Source of the DNA: Marthasterias glacialis
Taxonomy: Eukaryota; Echinodermata; Asteroidea; Forcipulatida; Asteriidae
Length of the DNA: 64,000 nucleotides
Direction: 5' to 3'
Assembly (NCBI GenBank): GCA_911728455.2
Contig: OU452231.1
Location: 18,619,838-18,683,837, forward strand
Under the pieces are notes generated by a model that was given only the letters and a program-made list of their open reading frames with translations, ran no database searches and was not told the origin of the DNA. This document shows, one piece after another, positions 23,304 through 33,869 of the stretch (the first letter of the stretch is position 1; every line of letters starts with the position of its first letter). Position numbers and translations under genes: made by a program.

Positions 23304-23394
23304 AAGAAAAAAAGAAAAAAAACAAAACAAACAAACACTATTAAGGGTTTATCTGCCCCCACCCCTGTCAAAGTTCGGGTTATGTACATTTAAG
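23304..23394 (+). repeat. Continuation of the copied palindrome-arm segment (like 19985-20068)
   Basis: AAGGGTTTATCTGCCCCCAC and CAAAGTTCGGGTTATG match the arm sequence that follows directly on the segment copied at 21527-21915. Confidence 0.8.
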
Positions 23395-23568
23395 TAAACA
23401 AAATGTATGTTTTGTTGCCTCAGAAATGAGTTCTAATGGCTATGTTGGCTTGCAATATGATAACAATCTTTCAATTGAACCAACAAGAGTATAGTTTAAA
23501 ATTTTGGAGTAAGTCTGTATAATAACCACTCATCTGTTACGCTGGTACTCACATGGAGTCCCCAGATT

Positions 23569-23771
23569 CAGCGGCGCGGCCAGGATTTTTCACTGGGGGG
23601 GTTGCTTTTTGTTGGGCGGCCCAGGTACCATGTTTTTTTTAATGAATTACATGTATCTACATTTTTTTCATGGGGTCACCTGATGGGGGGGGGGGGGGGC
23701 ACTGGAAATGTTTTTTTTTTTTTTTTTTGGGGGGGGCACTTGCCTTCCAGGCCCCCTTGGCTGTGCAGTTG
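23569..23771. mobile_element. hAT-like short element with 8-bp target duplication
   Basis: It is flanked by the duplicated octamer CCCAGATT (23561-23568 and 23772-23779). Its ends CAGCGGCGCGGCCAGG and CAACTGCACAGCCAAGG are imperfect inverted repeats, hAT-like. The interior has long G and T tracts. It splits a conserved type C block. Confidence 0.75.
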
Positions 23772-23848
23772 CCCAGATTGTTGTGACATGTGATGTGAGA
23801 TATTAGATGCATATTGTGCTGCAAAAGCCCACTATAATGATAAATTTT

Positions 23849-23955
23849 GTATCAGCCTTGATTATCCATGTGTATGACAAGTCCTTAGGCTAATGGGATG
23901 GATATCTCAGCATCTACTTAGTTGATGTGTAGATTCCGATAAATGGCACGCCTTC
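23849..23955 (-). repeat. Exon-like stem-loop unit, type B-like
   Basis: Acceptor ATTTTAG. Perfect stem AATCTAC/GTAGAT around loop ACATCAACTAA. The donor position reads ATTTAT, so splicing at this end may be lost. Confidence 0.65.
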
Positions 23956-24071
23956 CTAAAATAATGCAAACATTTTGTACAAAATATGTCATTCTAGATT
24001 AAATATGTCATATTTACTTGACACTGTGACCTTTAAAAGATGGTTGAGAAAGTACAAATTGGAAAACAAAT

Positions 24072-24661
24072 TTAAGGGCCTATGAAGTGGTATTTTTTTC
24101 CAGTAGAAACTAAAAGGTATGCCCATAATAACATAGGCCCTATAAATGCAAGTTTGCTCAAAATTTATGCAGGTATATATCGGGGAAAAAAATTAAAATT
24201 AGGGACAAAACCCATGCCCCTACAAGGGGAAAATTGTGACACAGAAAGAGGCAAATACTGACGGTCGTTGTGTGGCGATCGATATGTTTGGATATAGTAC
24301 ATTTGCATAACTTTTTTAACTTCAGGGGCTTAGTTTCTCTGGACAAACCTCTTGTTATTTTGGCTTTTGTTACGTGCACACGATTTTGTTACGTGGACAA
24401 CAATACAATGCAGTGAAACATACCAGTCTAAATGGTGAGAAATGTACATTGTCACTGCATGCGTTTGCGTTGTCATCGGGTGCCTTTATCTACGTCACAA
24501 AAGGCGATATCGAAACGGATAGTACAAGTTTTGAGCGATAAATTAAAAGGTAATAACTCATTAGAAAATTTAAAAAGTAAAGTTTTTTTGTATTAATGTC
24601 AAACCATATCTTTATAAGCCGAAAAATGTCAAGTGAAAAATACCACTTCATGGACCCTTTA
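24072..24661. mobile_element. TTAA-flanked TIR element, about 590 bp
   Basis: Inverted ends AAGGGCCTATGAAGTGGTAT and its imperfect complement near 24634-24660; TTAA occurs at both borders. No transposase frame. Confidence 0.7.
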
Positions 24662-24902
24662 ACCTCAAAGAGGATAAAGACACTCCTTCTAGAACCCTTG
24701 TAAATTCTACTTATCTTTGCAAAACTTTTCAAAGGTTTTTAAAAGAATAGATTTTTATTTCAAGTACTGGAATTAACGTTGAAATAAAAATAAAAAATTG
24801 CAAAATATTCAAGATACTGCAGTAGTGATGAGCAGATGACATGACATATGTTTTGTCTACCCTGATCTCTTGTCTAAAACAAGTGCTTGTTAGGAACTGT
24901 AC

Positions 24903-24987
24903 CTGCTTGCAGTGAATGCAGGTTTTAAGCCAGACTTCATGATGTCTATTTGAGTCCTTGACTCCTTGAATGGCATGCCTGCAGATT
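24903..24987 (-). repeat. Exon-like unit, type A 3'-half homologue
   Basis: Acceptor TTCTTAG and donor GTACAG. It shares CTTAAAACC and CACTGCAAGCAG with the 3' half of the unit at 6973-7072, but the main stem-loop is lost. Confidence 0.5.
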
Positions 24988-25292
24988 CTAAGAAAAAACA
25001 AATCATAAGTTTTTAATGACATTTCTGAAAGACACACACAAACCTAGAAACTTGATTTGTCAAATTATTATTATTTTTTTTGCCTTAGATATGAGTTCTA
25101 AGGCCATGTTGGTTTGAACTATGATTAAAATCTTTTTAACACGCAACATGTGTTGTATATTCCCATTGTACTTAATCTGTAACAGTAACCATGCATCTGG
25201 GTTTAATTAGGCTGATGCCTGCATGGAGTCCCCAGAATGTTGTGGCATGTGATGTGTTTGATTTTAGTTACAGTGCTGTAAAAACAGCCCAC

Positions 25293-25547
25293 TATAGAAC
25301 TTTCTTTTGCAACATCACAGCCCGAGTGTTTGCCAACCAAGGCTGGAGAATTTATGGAAGCCATCCATGCAAGGCAAACACAGATAATCAGTTTGTAAAA
25401 ATGTTACACAAATATTACAAAATAGTGTTGAATTTGTTGGAAACAAACCAACCAATAATGGGATGTAAGTTTCCTTACACAGAAAATATTGAATTGGTTT
25501 CAAAGTCTGTCAACAAGGACGGTTTATCAAGAAAATAAAGGTCTATA
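25293..25547. mobile_element. TA-target TIR element (copy 1)
   Basis: Ends TATAGAACTTTC / GGTCTATA. It interrupts CCCACTA-TAATGAT, which is intact at 23829-23841 in a paralogous unit. That gives a natural empty site with TA duplication. Confidence 0.75.
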
Positions 25548-25584
25548 TAATGATGACAAAAAATCTATACCAAGATTTACATAC

Positions 25585-25665
25585 TTTTGTATCAGCCTTG
25601 ACATCAACATCTCAATGGGAAGACATCAGCTGATGACACGTACGTGCAGATCTCATTGGAGAATT
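25585..25665 (-). repeat. Exon-like unit, type B-like
   Basis: Acceptor CCATTAG and donor GTATGT after ACAAAA. It retains GATGTCTTCCC and CAAGGCTGATAC typical of this subgroup; the first stem is degraded. Confidence 0.6.
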
Positions 25666-26169
25666 CTAATGGTGAATGAAATGGAAATTATAGAAACAAA
25701 CATAATTAAAAAAATTTATATCTAAATTCATAGATGATTGAAGTAGAGTACAGACAATTTCTTCATTAATTTCAATAATTGTTTGTTTAATTGGTAAGCC
25801 AAAACTCAACTGTGCCATTTCATCACTTGAAAACTTTTCAATGTTGATTTTGACTCTTCCACATGGAACTTATACTGCATAAATAAAGCAAGTCAAAGCA
25901 CAGGAATAAGTGAGTTGGACTCAAGGGTTTCCACTACCCCCCCCCCCCCCCACTGGAAGTAAAAGTTATGTATAAGTAAGTTTTACATCAATGTTCCTTC
26001 TTCATGCCTTAGAAATAAGATCTGATGGCCACTGGCTTGCATCGTGATCAACATTTTTCAAATGAGCAACATTTATTTTTCACACTTTTGTTGTGGCATG
26101 CGATGTGTGTGATATAAATCCCAAAAGGCTGCAACAACAGCTCAATATAAAATAAAACAAATTAATACA

Positions 26170-26299
26170 AAGATATAAGTGTGTCGGCCTTAAACATCTA
26201 TGTGTTATGAGAAGACGTTTGGCTGATGATAAGTGCTCAATAGATCTCAGACATTTACTTAGTTGATGGCTTGATACCATTGGAGAATGACATGACTTT
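26170..26299 (-). repeat. Exon-like unit, type B
   Basis: Acceptor ATCATAG. It keeps CCATCAACTAAGTAAATGTC, a decayed first stem-loop, and an ATAACACATAGATG remnant of the second. No good donor remains. Confidence 0.58.
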
Positions 26300-26436
26300 C
26301 TATGATTTATATATAGATTTGGATTAAATATAGCATATGTAAACTGTTACCTTAACAGATGGTTTAAAGTATAAATTGAAAAAAAAACAACTTCTAAACA
26401 ATGTGGACAACTCCATGTGACATAGACGTGCTATCT

Positions 26437-27297
26437 TTTTTATATAACTGGCGCACAGATCCTTGTCATTTGATTGGTGGAACCTACATCACATGACATT
26501 CAATACTATTCCCATCAGCGTCGGTGATCCTATTTGCCCTAGGGGAATAGTATTTACTATTGAAGGGTTAGGATCATCCTCGTTTCCAATGATTTTGAGT
26601 GATAGAGCGCAGCTGCTAAAACAAAGAAACACCTGTGCAAAAGGTTGTAATAATATCAGACCCTGCGTGTACGTTGCACTGTTCTAAGCTGCGCGCGTCA
26701 AGTTTGCTTGAAGATAAATTCGTTGTCACGCGCGCGTGGAGAACGGAAAATAGCGCGTCTGTGTCTACATGGAGTCGTCCACGTTGTTTAGTAGTTGTTT
26801 TAGAATTTTCGGAGTGGTGGGTGGTAGAAGAACCGTATTTATTTGATATTTGATTTTGTGTTTATTGTGAAAAAAATCAAATGACAAGGATCTATAGTCA
26901 GTTATATAAAACAAATATTGAGTGACTTTATTTCGTGCAATGGGAGGAATATTATCGCTCAGTAAAATTTGGAGTGTTCCATTTCACTTGGCTTCACCTC
27001 GTAAATGGAACAGTCCAAATTTTACCGAGCTATAATATTCCTCCCATTGCACTCTGAGTCACTCAATATTTGTATACCATACTCCAAGCGCACGTGATAA
27101 CCAATTTATCTTCAAGCAAATCGATGCACAGCTTACAATAGCGCAATACGCGGACTAACTGTTGAATGAGAAATACTATTCCCCATGGGTAAAGAGAATA
27201 GGACTTGTTTTTATAGCCAAAGCAGATGGGGGTAATAGTAAATGTCACGTGATGTAATTTCCACCAGTCAATTGATCTGTATGCAAGTTATATAAAA
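26437..27297. mobile_element. Foldback element, about 860 bp
   Basis: The outer 130 bp are inverted repeats (TTATATAACT, GATC, TGACATT, CTATTCCC blocks at both ends). An inner hairpin occupies 26917-27069. Partial copies are in the palindrome arms at about 10180-10452 and 18897-19169. Confidence 0.7.
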
Positions 27298-27299
27298 TT

Positions 27300-27850
27300 A
27301 ACTATTTATAAAAAATTATAAACTATTTATTTTAAAATATAATTATTTAACAGGTTTTCAGCACATTACTGTCAATTCCCACAAGTGTCTGTGATTTTAA
27401 GAACAGCCCTTTTATGTTGAGAACAACGGTACACTAACTGGAATAAATTGACTAAACAGTTTTCAGTCAATACTTGACTGAAAATGTACTCGGATTGTAA
27501 CTACTTGTGGTCAACATACAACTTTCCTATGGATGCAATAATGCAAATAATAGTAGAGGAATAAAGCTCTGATTGAAGTTGTCTATGATGTCATCATTTT
27601 TAAGAAAAAACTTTGCATTTACTCTATAGTCTTTAACATAGCCTCCATCACGCAAAAAAGTTTCCCAAAATCATGCCGTTTATCCAAACTTCTGTTTAAG
27701 AAAGGTGGTTGGATGTTTTATCCCCCACCACTTGCCCGGGATTTAATACAAACGATTCACTTTTGAGTGGTTGAGTGGTCATATTTTTCAAACCATGTAT
27801 TTTGGAGCCAATCAGGCTCTTTTCGATTTCAAATTGGAAATTTATTGACT
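27300..27850. other. Unassigned intergenic or intronic stretch
   Basis: AT-rich. Some short blocks resemble 29820-29960 (CATCACGCAAA, ATCCAAACTTCTGT), so it may be an old duplication. No gene seen. Confidence 0.45.
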
Positions 27851-27854
27851 TTAC

Positions 27855-27963
27855 CTTGGACATCTACAATAGTGATGGGTAGATTGGGCTGATGGTAGAC
27901 ATCTGCATTCCTTGGACGTCAACTTAGTTGATGAGTAGACATCATTGGAAAATGGCATGCCTT
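27855..27963 (-). repeat. Exon-like stem-loop unit, type B
   Basis: Acceptor GCAAACAG and donor CCAAG/GTAAAG. First stem GATGTCTAC ... GTTGACGTC around TCATCAACTAA; second ATCTAC ... GTAGAT around CCATCACTATT. Confidence 0.73.
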
Positions 27964-28599
27964 CTGTTTGCAGAAAAAAATACATACATGATTAAGATGG
28001 AAATCCAGTCAGGATTTGTTTAAATACATCTTGGGAAAGAAGGCCTCTTACATAATGGTCGAGGTTACTTTCAAATAATATGGCTTTATTTTTTGCAAGC
28101 TCTTGGTGGGCATGCGACGGTGTTCACCAATTTTGACATATGGCACGCAAACATTATTACTCTGGTCAATGGGACATTCTAAAATTCTTGAGCAAAAATT
28201 AAATGAACCAATTTTCAGATGTTAAAAAAAATATTATAACAAATGCATTCAATGTGAAATCTTGGCAGTTTTTAACATTTGTTCAGCAGGAGTTTTGTAG
28301 AACCGATTGTGGCCAAATTGGTACTTGCTGCCATTAATGTAACACGGACTTGTTATTTGTAGCTGGAAGTGCAGTGTAGCTTCAGCAGATGTAGGTAATT
28401 CATGTTCATAAATTCACCTGTTTACAGAGAATTAAGGCAGTTTTTATGCCAGTCAGTGTTTCTTTGTTCATCCCCAAAACATTAAGATATTTTTGAGACT
28501 GGGGCTGTATGCTATAACAAAATAATCAAACATAGATAGATGTTAACGTTTGCATCGCGGGAATGAATATAAATTTCAATTTGCCTTACACTGATGTGT

Positions 28600-28835
28600 G
28601 ATAAGCACTGGTATACTCAGTGCTTTCGAGTCCTGTGGAAAAAAATCCACAGGCAACGCGGGTGGGATTTGAACCCACGACTCCCGCATGACTAGAGCAG
28701 ATGTCTTAACCACTAGACCACCTAGTCATACGGGAGTCGTGGGTTCGAATCCCACCTGAGTTGTCATGGATTTTTTTCCACAGGACTAAAAAGCACTGAG
28801 TATACAGTGCTTATCACACATCGGTGTAAGGCAAA
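28600..28835. mobile_element. Head-to-head pair of tRNA-derived SINE sequences
   Basis: The sequence reads into itself: the TGGTCTAGTGG A box and GGGTTCAAATCCC B box occur on the minus strand, and the same B box (GGGTTCGAATCCC) again on the plus strand. Both sides share TCCACAGG and AAGCACTG tails. It would fold into a long hairpin. Confidence 0.75.
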
Positions 28836-29227
28836 TTGAAATTTATAAAATAAACACACCTTTTTTAGTAAAACAATAAAAAAGCATATTTTATTAAAGT
28901 TCTTTCATGCTAGCACTAACAAGTCATTTAGATTTTCAGTAAAGAATCTCTTTTTTATGAATTAGGAAAAAACATGGTGTGTTTAACTTTAAATCCGAAG
29001 CATTTTTGCCTACTTTCAAATTTTCCTGAAACATACAAACCCTCATGCAAATGCTGGGGAGAATGCTAAAAATGTTAATAAAAACTTGCACTTTTATTTT
29101 TGTGACTAGTTTTTCCTGTTCAAAAAAATGTATTATCTGAGCAAGAAGGAATAAATACAATAGCAAGTGGGATCTTTTTAATTAATTATTGTATTGTATC
29201 AGTATTGTATCAACAGTGTTTTTGAAA

Positions 29228-29822
29228 CGGGGTCTACAGCAAATAATTACTACCTATTCAGGAGGGGGAGGGGTTACATGGGGAGGAGTTATTTTAGCTT
29301 ATTGATTTCTTCGTAAAAAAATACAATTATCTCTAGTCAGGATCCGATACTTTACTTCATAGTATCTCACTACAACAATTTCTTTTATCACAATCAGGAT
29401 AAAAGGCCTTATACTCAGCGTGAAGCTTTAGGGGGGCCTACAGCAAATAATTCAAAAAAGCATTTTATAATTATTACCTATTCAGGAGGGGGAGGGGTTA
29501 CAGGGGGAGGAGTTATTTTAGCTTATTGATTTCTTCGTAAAAAAATATAATTATCTCTAGTCAGGATCCGATACTTTACTTCATAGTATCTCACTACAAC
29601 AATTTCTTTTATCACAATCAGGATAAAAGGCCTTATACTCAGCGTGAAGCTTTAGGGGGGCCTACAGCAAATAATTCAAAAAAGCATTTTATAATTATTA
29701 CCTATTCAGGAGGGGGAGGGGTTACATGGGGAGGAGGTATTTTAGTTTATTGATTTCTTCGTAAAAAATATAAATATCTCTAGTCAGGATTCTTTACTGA
29801 AATGTACCTCATTACAACAATG
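29228..29822. repeat. Tandem repeat, three units of about 224 bp
   Basis: CCTACAGCAAATAATTC recurs at 29437 and 29661 (CTACAGCAAATAATTAC at about 29234). Each unit includes CTATTCAGGAGGGGGAGG and TTGATTTCTTCGTAAAAAA. The first unit is shortened and the last diverges. Confidence 0.92.
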
Positions 29823-30411
29823 GAATTTCACTGTACGAAAAACTTGCACGCTAAATAGTCCTCAACACAGCCTTCATCACACAAAGCGTTCAACAAAATC
29901 GTGCTGTTTATCCAAACTTCTGTACATGAAAGGTGGTATGCATTTTGGCTGAAAATCTTTAAACTTTATGGATTTGTTTATAAGTTTACAAAAAATTAGT
30001 CAATGTGCCTTAGGAATTTTGGTACTCTTCCTGTGAAAAATCCATTGTTGACTGAAGTGTGATTTTCTTTTAAAGTCATCATAAAGTTACAAATGCTGGA
30101 TTTCACCAAACAATACAGATCAAACTGACAAGTCTTGTTGCCAACAGTTAAAATGGTTCTTTGTTGAAGGTACATTGCGGCCTCGTTAGGCAATTTATTG
30201 GGTGGTATAATTCATGATTGAATGCAGCATGACTAGAAATATCCAAAAATAGAATATAAACATCCACTACACTAAATAACCCCCAAAACAAGGGTCACAA
30301 GATGCGCATGTGAGCTAACTGCTACAAAAAAACGAAAACTAACCTGATCATTCAGCTAGCTGTATTTCTATTCATTTAAAAATTGTATGACTGGACCAAA
30401 TTCAAATCTGA

Positions 30412-30760
30412 TTGTTTACGATTGCGCTGTCCGTGAATAAGTACGGTAACAAAAGTGGACATTATTGTCAAATTTTGGATCCAAATTATTAATAATAATA
30501 GAAATTGCACTTAAAAATTTATATTATGAGAGTCCGCATAATGGACAGAGGCTCGGTCGCTGTATCTAATGTGGGACTTAAAGTGAGTTTTGCCCGGCCA
30601 CACTGGTCTCATCCTTTGGTTGAGGCGCTGGGACTGAGTGAAATTGCTAGTCAAAAGTCCATTAACTTTGGTTTGGGGAACTCGCGAATTTGCGGTTGGA
30701 ATTGGCCACTGGAAGTTGGTAATACAGGGCTGGCATTTGCAGCCGTTATTTGAAGTCACT
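30412..30760 (+). repeat. Dispersed repeat, inverted relative to 31800-32060
   Basis: GTGAATAA, GATCCAAATTATTAATAAT and GGACAGAGGCTCG match the complement of the second copy. The pair brackets the truncated TIR element at 30838-31375. The open frame at 30505-30753 is not kept in the partner. Confidence 0.6.
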
Positions 30761-30837
30761 GATTTTGATGGTTGCAACGACTGGATAAAGCATATGTTAA
30801 CCTCTGACCTCTTATTTCATTTGACTATTTCTTGTTA

Positions 30838-31375
30838 ATAGACCAATTGCCCGACCCGTGACATGTGACCTATTGTGGGTATTATATGTAAACAAACACG
30901 ACGTCCTCAATAGGATAGTGTGATACGGTACATGATGATAGTTGCATTTGTTTATTTGATCGAGGTTTTCTTTCTCAAAATCTGTCAAAAATATTCCAGA
31001 GTTTGTACCACAGACCTTTGAGTGGTACAAATACAGTAGTACAACATTTTGAATAAAGCCAGTAAGGACAGTTCCAGCAGGTCTTGGAGATTGTACAAGT
31101 AACGTATTAATGCGCTCTATGTGTACTGGTGCACGGCGGAACAAAATGCTTTCCAAAACTGTGTAATTCCTTTGCCTATTTGAAATTTCGCAAGGCAAGG
31201 TATAAATGGTCACTTTTTCAACGTTCTTCACCCCTTTTTACAGTGATTTAGGCCTACATTTGAAACAAAATAACAGGCGGGTGGTCGTGCATAGTAGTCC
31301 ATAATTCAAAATAAACCTCCTTTGTAGTAGAATACTGGTAGTTTACAGTTATGTGATTAATATCAATTTCTGCTC
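30838..31375 (+). mobile_element. TIR element, same family, 3' truncated
   Basis: It begins AGACCAATTGCCCGACC and matches 48170-48700. The right terminal repeat is missing. Confidence 0.7.
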
Positions 31376-31581
31376 ACATTTTGTTTTGTGAAGCTTGTCT
31401 CTAAAGAATACTGGTAGCTGATTATTTCAAAAAGTATTGGCATTAATTTGATATAACAATAAATAAACGCTTTTGCAAAAAATGTAAGTAGTTCAAAGAC
31501 AATATAATAATAGTACTGCATATTATATTTTCACTTTTTTCTATCACAATCTCTGGTTAAGTGCCCTATAAATTTGGCTAC

Positions 31582-31672
31582 CTGCAGTGCAGGCAGGTTT
31601 TGTATGCTTGATGATTTTAGGGTCACTCTAAGACATCTACTTGTTGATTGGTAGATTTCTTTTAAGACTGGC
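31582..31672 (-). repeat. Exon-like stem-loop unit, type A
   Basis: Stem AATCTAC/GTAGAT with loop CAATCAACAA and donor TGCAG/GTAGCC. Its 5' part (GTATGCCAGTCT) matches the unit at 6973-7072, but the acceptor AG is missing. Confidence 0.65.
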
Positions 31673-31799
31673 ATACAAATGGAAAGTAAGGTAACTCTTC
31701 TGAAAAATTAATGAGAAATCATCGAATAAAACAAAAGAGTTCAAAGTTCAACAAATACACTTGCCCAGTATTTACAACCGTCAAAAATAGTGACTTCAA

Positions 31800-32060
31800 A
31801 TAGTAGGCTGAATCTAGCCGTGAATTCCCAGCCAAGAATTCCCAGCAACGTATAACTGCTGCAAATTACCATTTTCCGGCCTTAATTTCCAGAATAGGCT
31901 GTTGACTCGCAATGCCCTCATGGACAGTCAACGAGCCACTGTCCGTTGCAAAGACTCTCTAATAATATGAATTTTGAAATGCAATTTTCATCATTATTAG
32001 TAACTTGGATCAAAAATTTGAATCTATTAGTCCATTTTCGTTATTCACAGACAAATTGCA
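31800..32060 (-). repeat. Dispersed repeat, partner copy
   Basis: Minus strand contains GATCCAAGTTACTAATAATG and GGACAGTGGCTCG, as in 30412-30760. Confidence 0.6.
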
Positions 32061-32717
32061 AACAAAGGTTTTTATTTGGTCCAGTAATAAGATTTTTAAA
32101 CAGATAGAAAAACAACCAGCTGATTGATCAGGTGGGTTATCAGTTTCAAAATTTTTCAAGCAGGTAAATCACATGCACGTCATATGACCCTTGTTTTTTT
32201 GTTTAAATAACCACGAAATCGACCAAATTTGGGGGTTATTGTTGTGAATGTTCATATTCTTTTGGATGATCTTTCTACCATCTTTTCTACCACCCAATAA
32301 ATTGCCCAAAGACACCGCAATGCTCCTTTAAATCGGTCAACATGCAATATTTTCCAAGAAACTAAAGGGCAGTATTGACATGTGTTTAATTCTTTTTCCT
32401 CCAAGGAAATGAAAAATAAATTGCATTCAAAACCAAGTTACAGAAAATTTCTGAAGAATTTCTCAAGACAAGTTGTGCTGAAACCAAAACACTTAAAAAC
32501 ATTTCCTCATAAGCTAACACAATACAGATATGCAAATTTTCAAGTACAAGAAAATGAGCAAATGGTAAAATTTTCTATAGCGATCATGATCTGCTATAAA
32601 AATGACAACTCATTTCAGTCCATAAATTGTTATTGTAATGACATGTACAGCGCTTCAAAAACAGCCTGCTATACTGAAGACAATAGGAGAAAAGAAAGAC
32701 AATAGAACATTACTTAC

Positions 32718-32843
32718 TTTCTGTATCCGCCTTGGACATCTACATGAGTGATGGGTAGATGTTGGGCTGATGGTGTCCATCTGAACCCCTCAGACGTCTA
32801 CTTTAGTTGATGGGTAGACATCACTGTAAAATGGTATGTCTTT
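32718..32843 (-). repeat. Exon-like stem-loop unit, type B
   Basis: Acceptor CTGTCAACAG and strong donor GTAAGTAA. First stem GATGTCTAC/GTAGACGTC around CCATCAACTAAA; second ACATCTAC/GTAGATGT around CCATCACTCAT. This is the best-preserved type B copy. Confidence 0.77.
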
Positions 32844-33394
32844 CTGTTGACAGAAAAAAAAATGTAAATTAGACTAATACATTTTTTAGATTTTGATGGG
32901 CATATTGTTGTAAAAGGTATTTTTTCATGTGCATTTTGAGACAGAGTAGGCCTCACTTTAATTTTTTCAATAATATAGCTTTACTTTCTGCAAGTTTTCT
33001 TGATGGAAATGAAATGATGTTCATAATATGTAGCGCATCAAACTAAATCAGTCACAGTCACAGGAACCATCTTTGCCCTCATAGTGAAGAGAAGCAATTT
33101 GTTAAGTTGAGGTTTTCAAATCCACACCCCTACAATTTTGTCTTTAAAACTTGAGTCTGGTATACCAGACCGCTCAGCCACATTAGAGGACCATTGAAAA
33201 CAAATAAGCCCAAACCTTGATTTCCTAGTAATTTACAGTTTACTGATATTGACTGCCTATTGTTTTAAATTGTGACTTAAAACGAGATGATGCAAGGTAT
33301 ATTGTGGATCCTTCCAAGTTCAACAAGTTCAACAAGTTCTAAATGTATTTGCATTTCAAACAATGTGAACATGAACAATGATGTATTTTACTGT

Positions 33395-33762
33395 TTAAAG
33401 CCCCAGCTCAACATTAGTAAGAGAAAAACCAAAAATTGTCACGGATTTACATATACCTTCCATGGTATAAAGATAATGATGGTAGAAAACTTTCCTTGAC
33501 AAATTTCTGCCTGAAGTGTTATCGTTTTTAAATAATAAATAAAATAAGATCCTCAATCAGTTTTCGTCTCAGTGAGACGAAAACTCTGCCTATAGGAATG
33601 TGTACAAAAATGCTGAATGCATTTTTACTGTTTTCTCAAAAATGAAACAGCGAAATGAGCTGACATTTTCACAGGTTGGTTTTATTACAAAACTTGATTG
33701 ATTTGTACGAAGAATGAAAGCATTTACAATCATTTTACCAAAGTTGAGCTGGGGCTTTCAAA
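33395..33762. mobile_element. TTAA-type nonautonomous element (copy 2)
   Basis: Same family as 2613-2973; the right target copy has mutated to TCAA. It ends about 10 bases from an exon-like unit donor at 33772. Confidence 0.75.
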
Positions 33763-33771
33763 GGAATTTAC

Positions 33772-33866
33772 CTTTTAATGAAGGGCAGTTCCCCAGGCTC
33801 ATCCTATTGCAGATATAAGACATTTACTTGTTGACGGGTAGATCCCTTTAGAGTTGGCAAGCCTTT
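33772..33866 (-). repeat. Exon-like stem-loop unit, type A (outermost minus-strand copy)
   Basis: Acceptor TGTGTACAG and donor AAAG/GTAAAT. Loop CCGTCAACAA is intact and the 3' stem arm reads GTAAAT (one change). A TTAA-type element ends about 10 bases from the donor. Confidence 0.75.
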
Positions 33867-33869
33867 CTG

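Noticed and set aside
28640..28770. Functional tRNA genes
   Set aside because: A and B boxes are present, but there is no matching acceptor stem or proper anticodon arm, and the tails are shared with other SINE copies. The same applies to the tRNA-like heads at 7483, 38800, 49500, 50390, 55265 and 58440.
30505..30777. Overlapping frames of 82 and 88 codons
   Set aside because: They fall in a dispersed repeat whose partner copy at 31800-32060 does not keep the frame.
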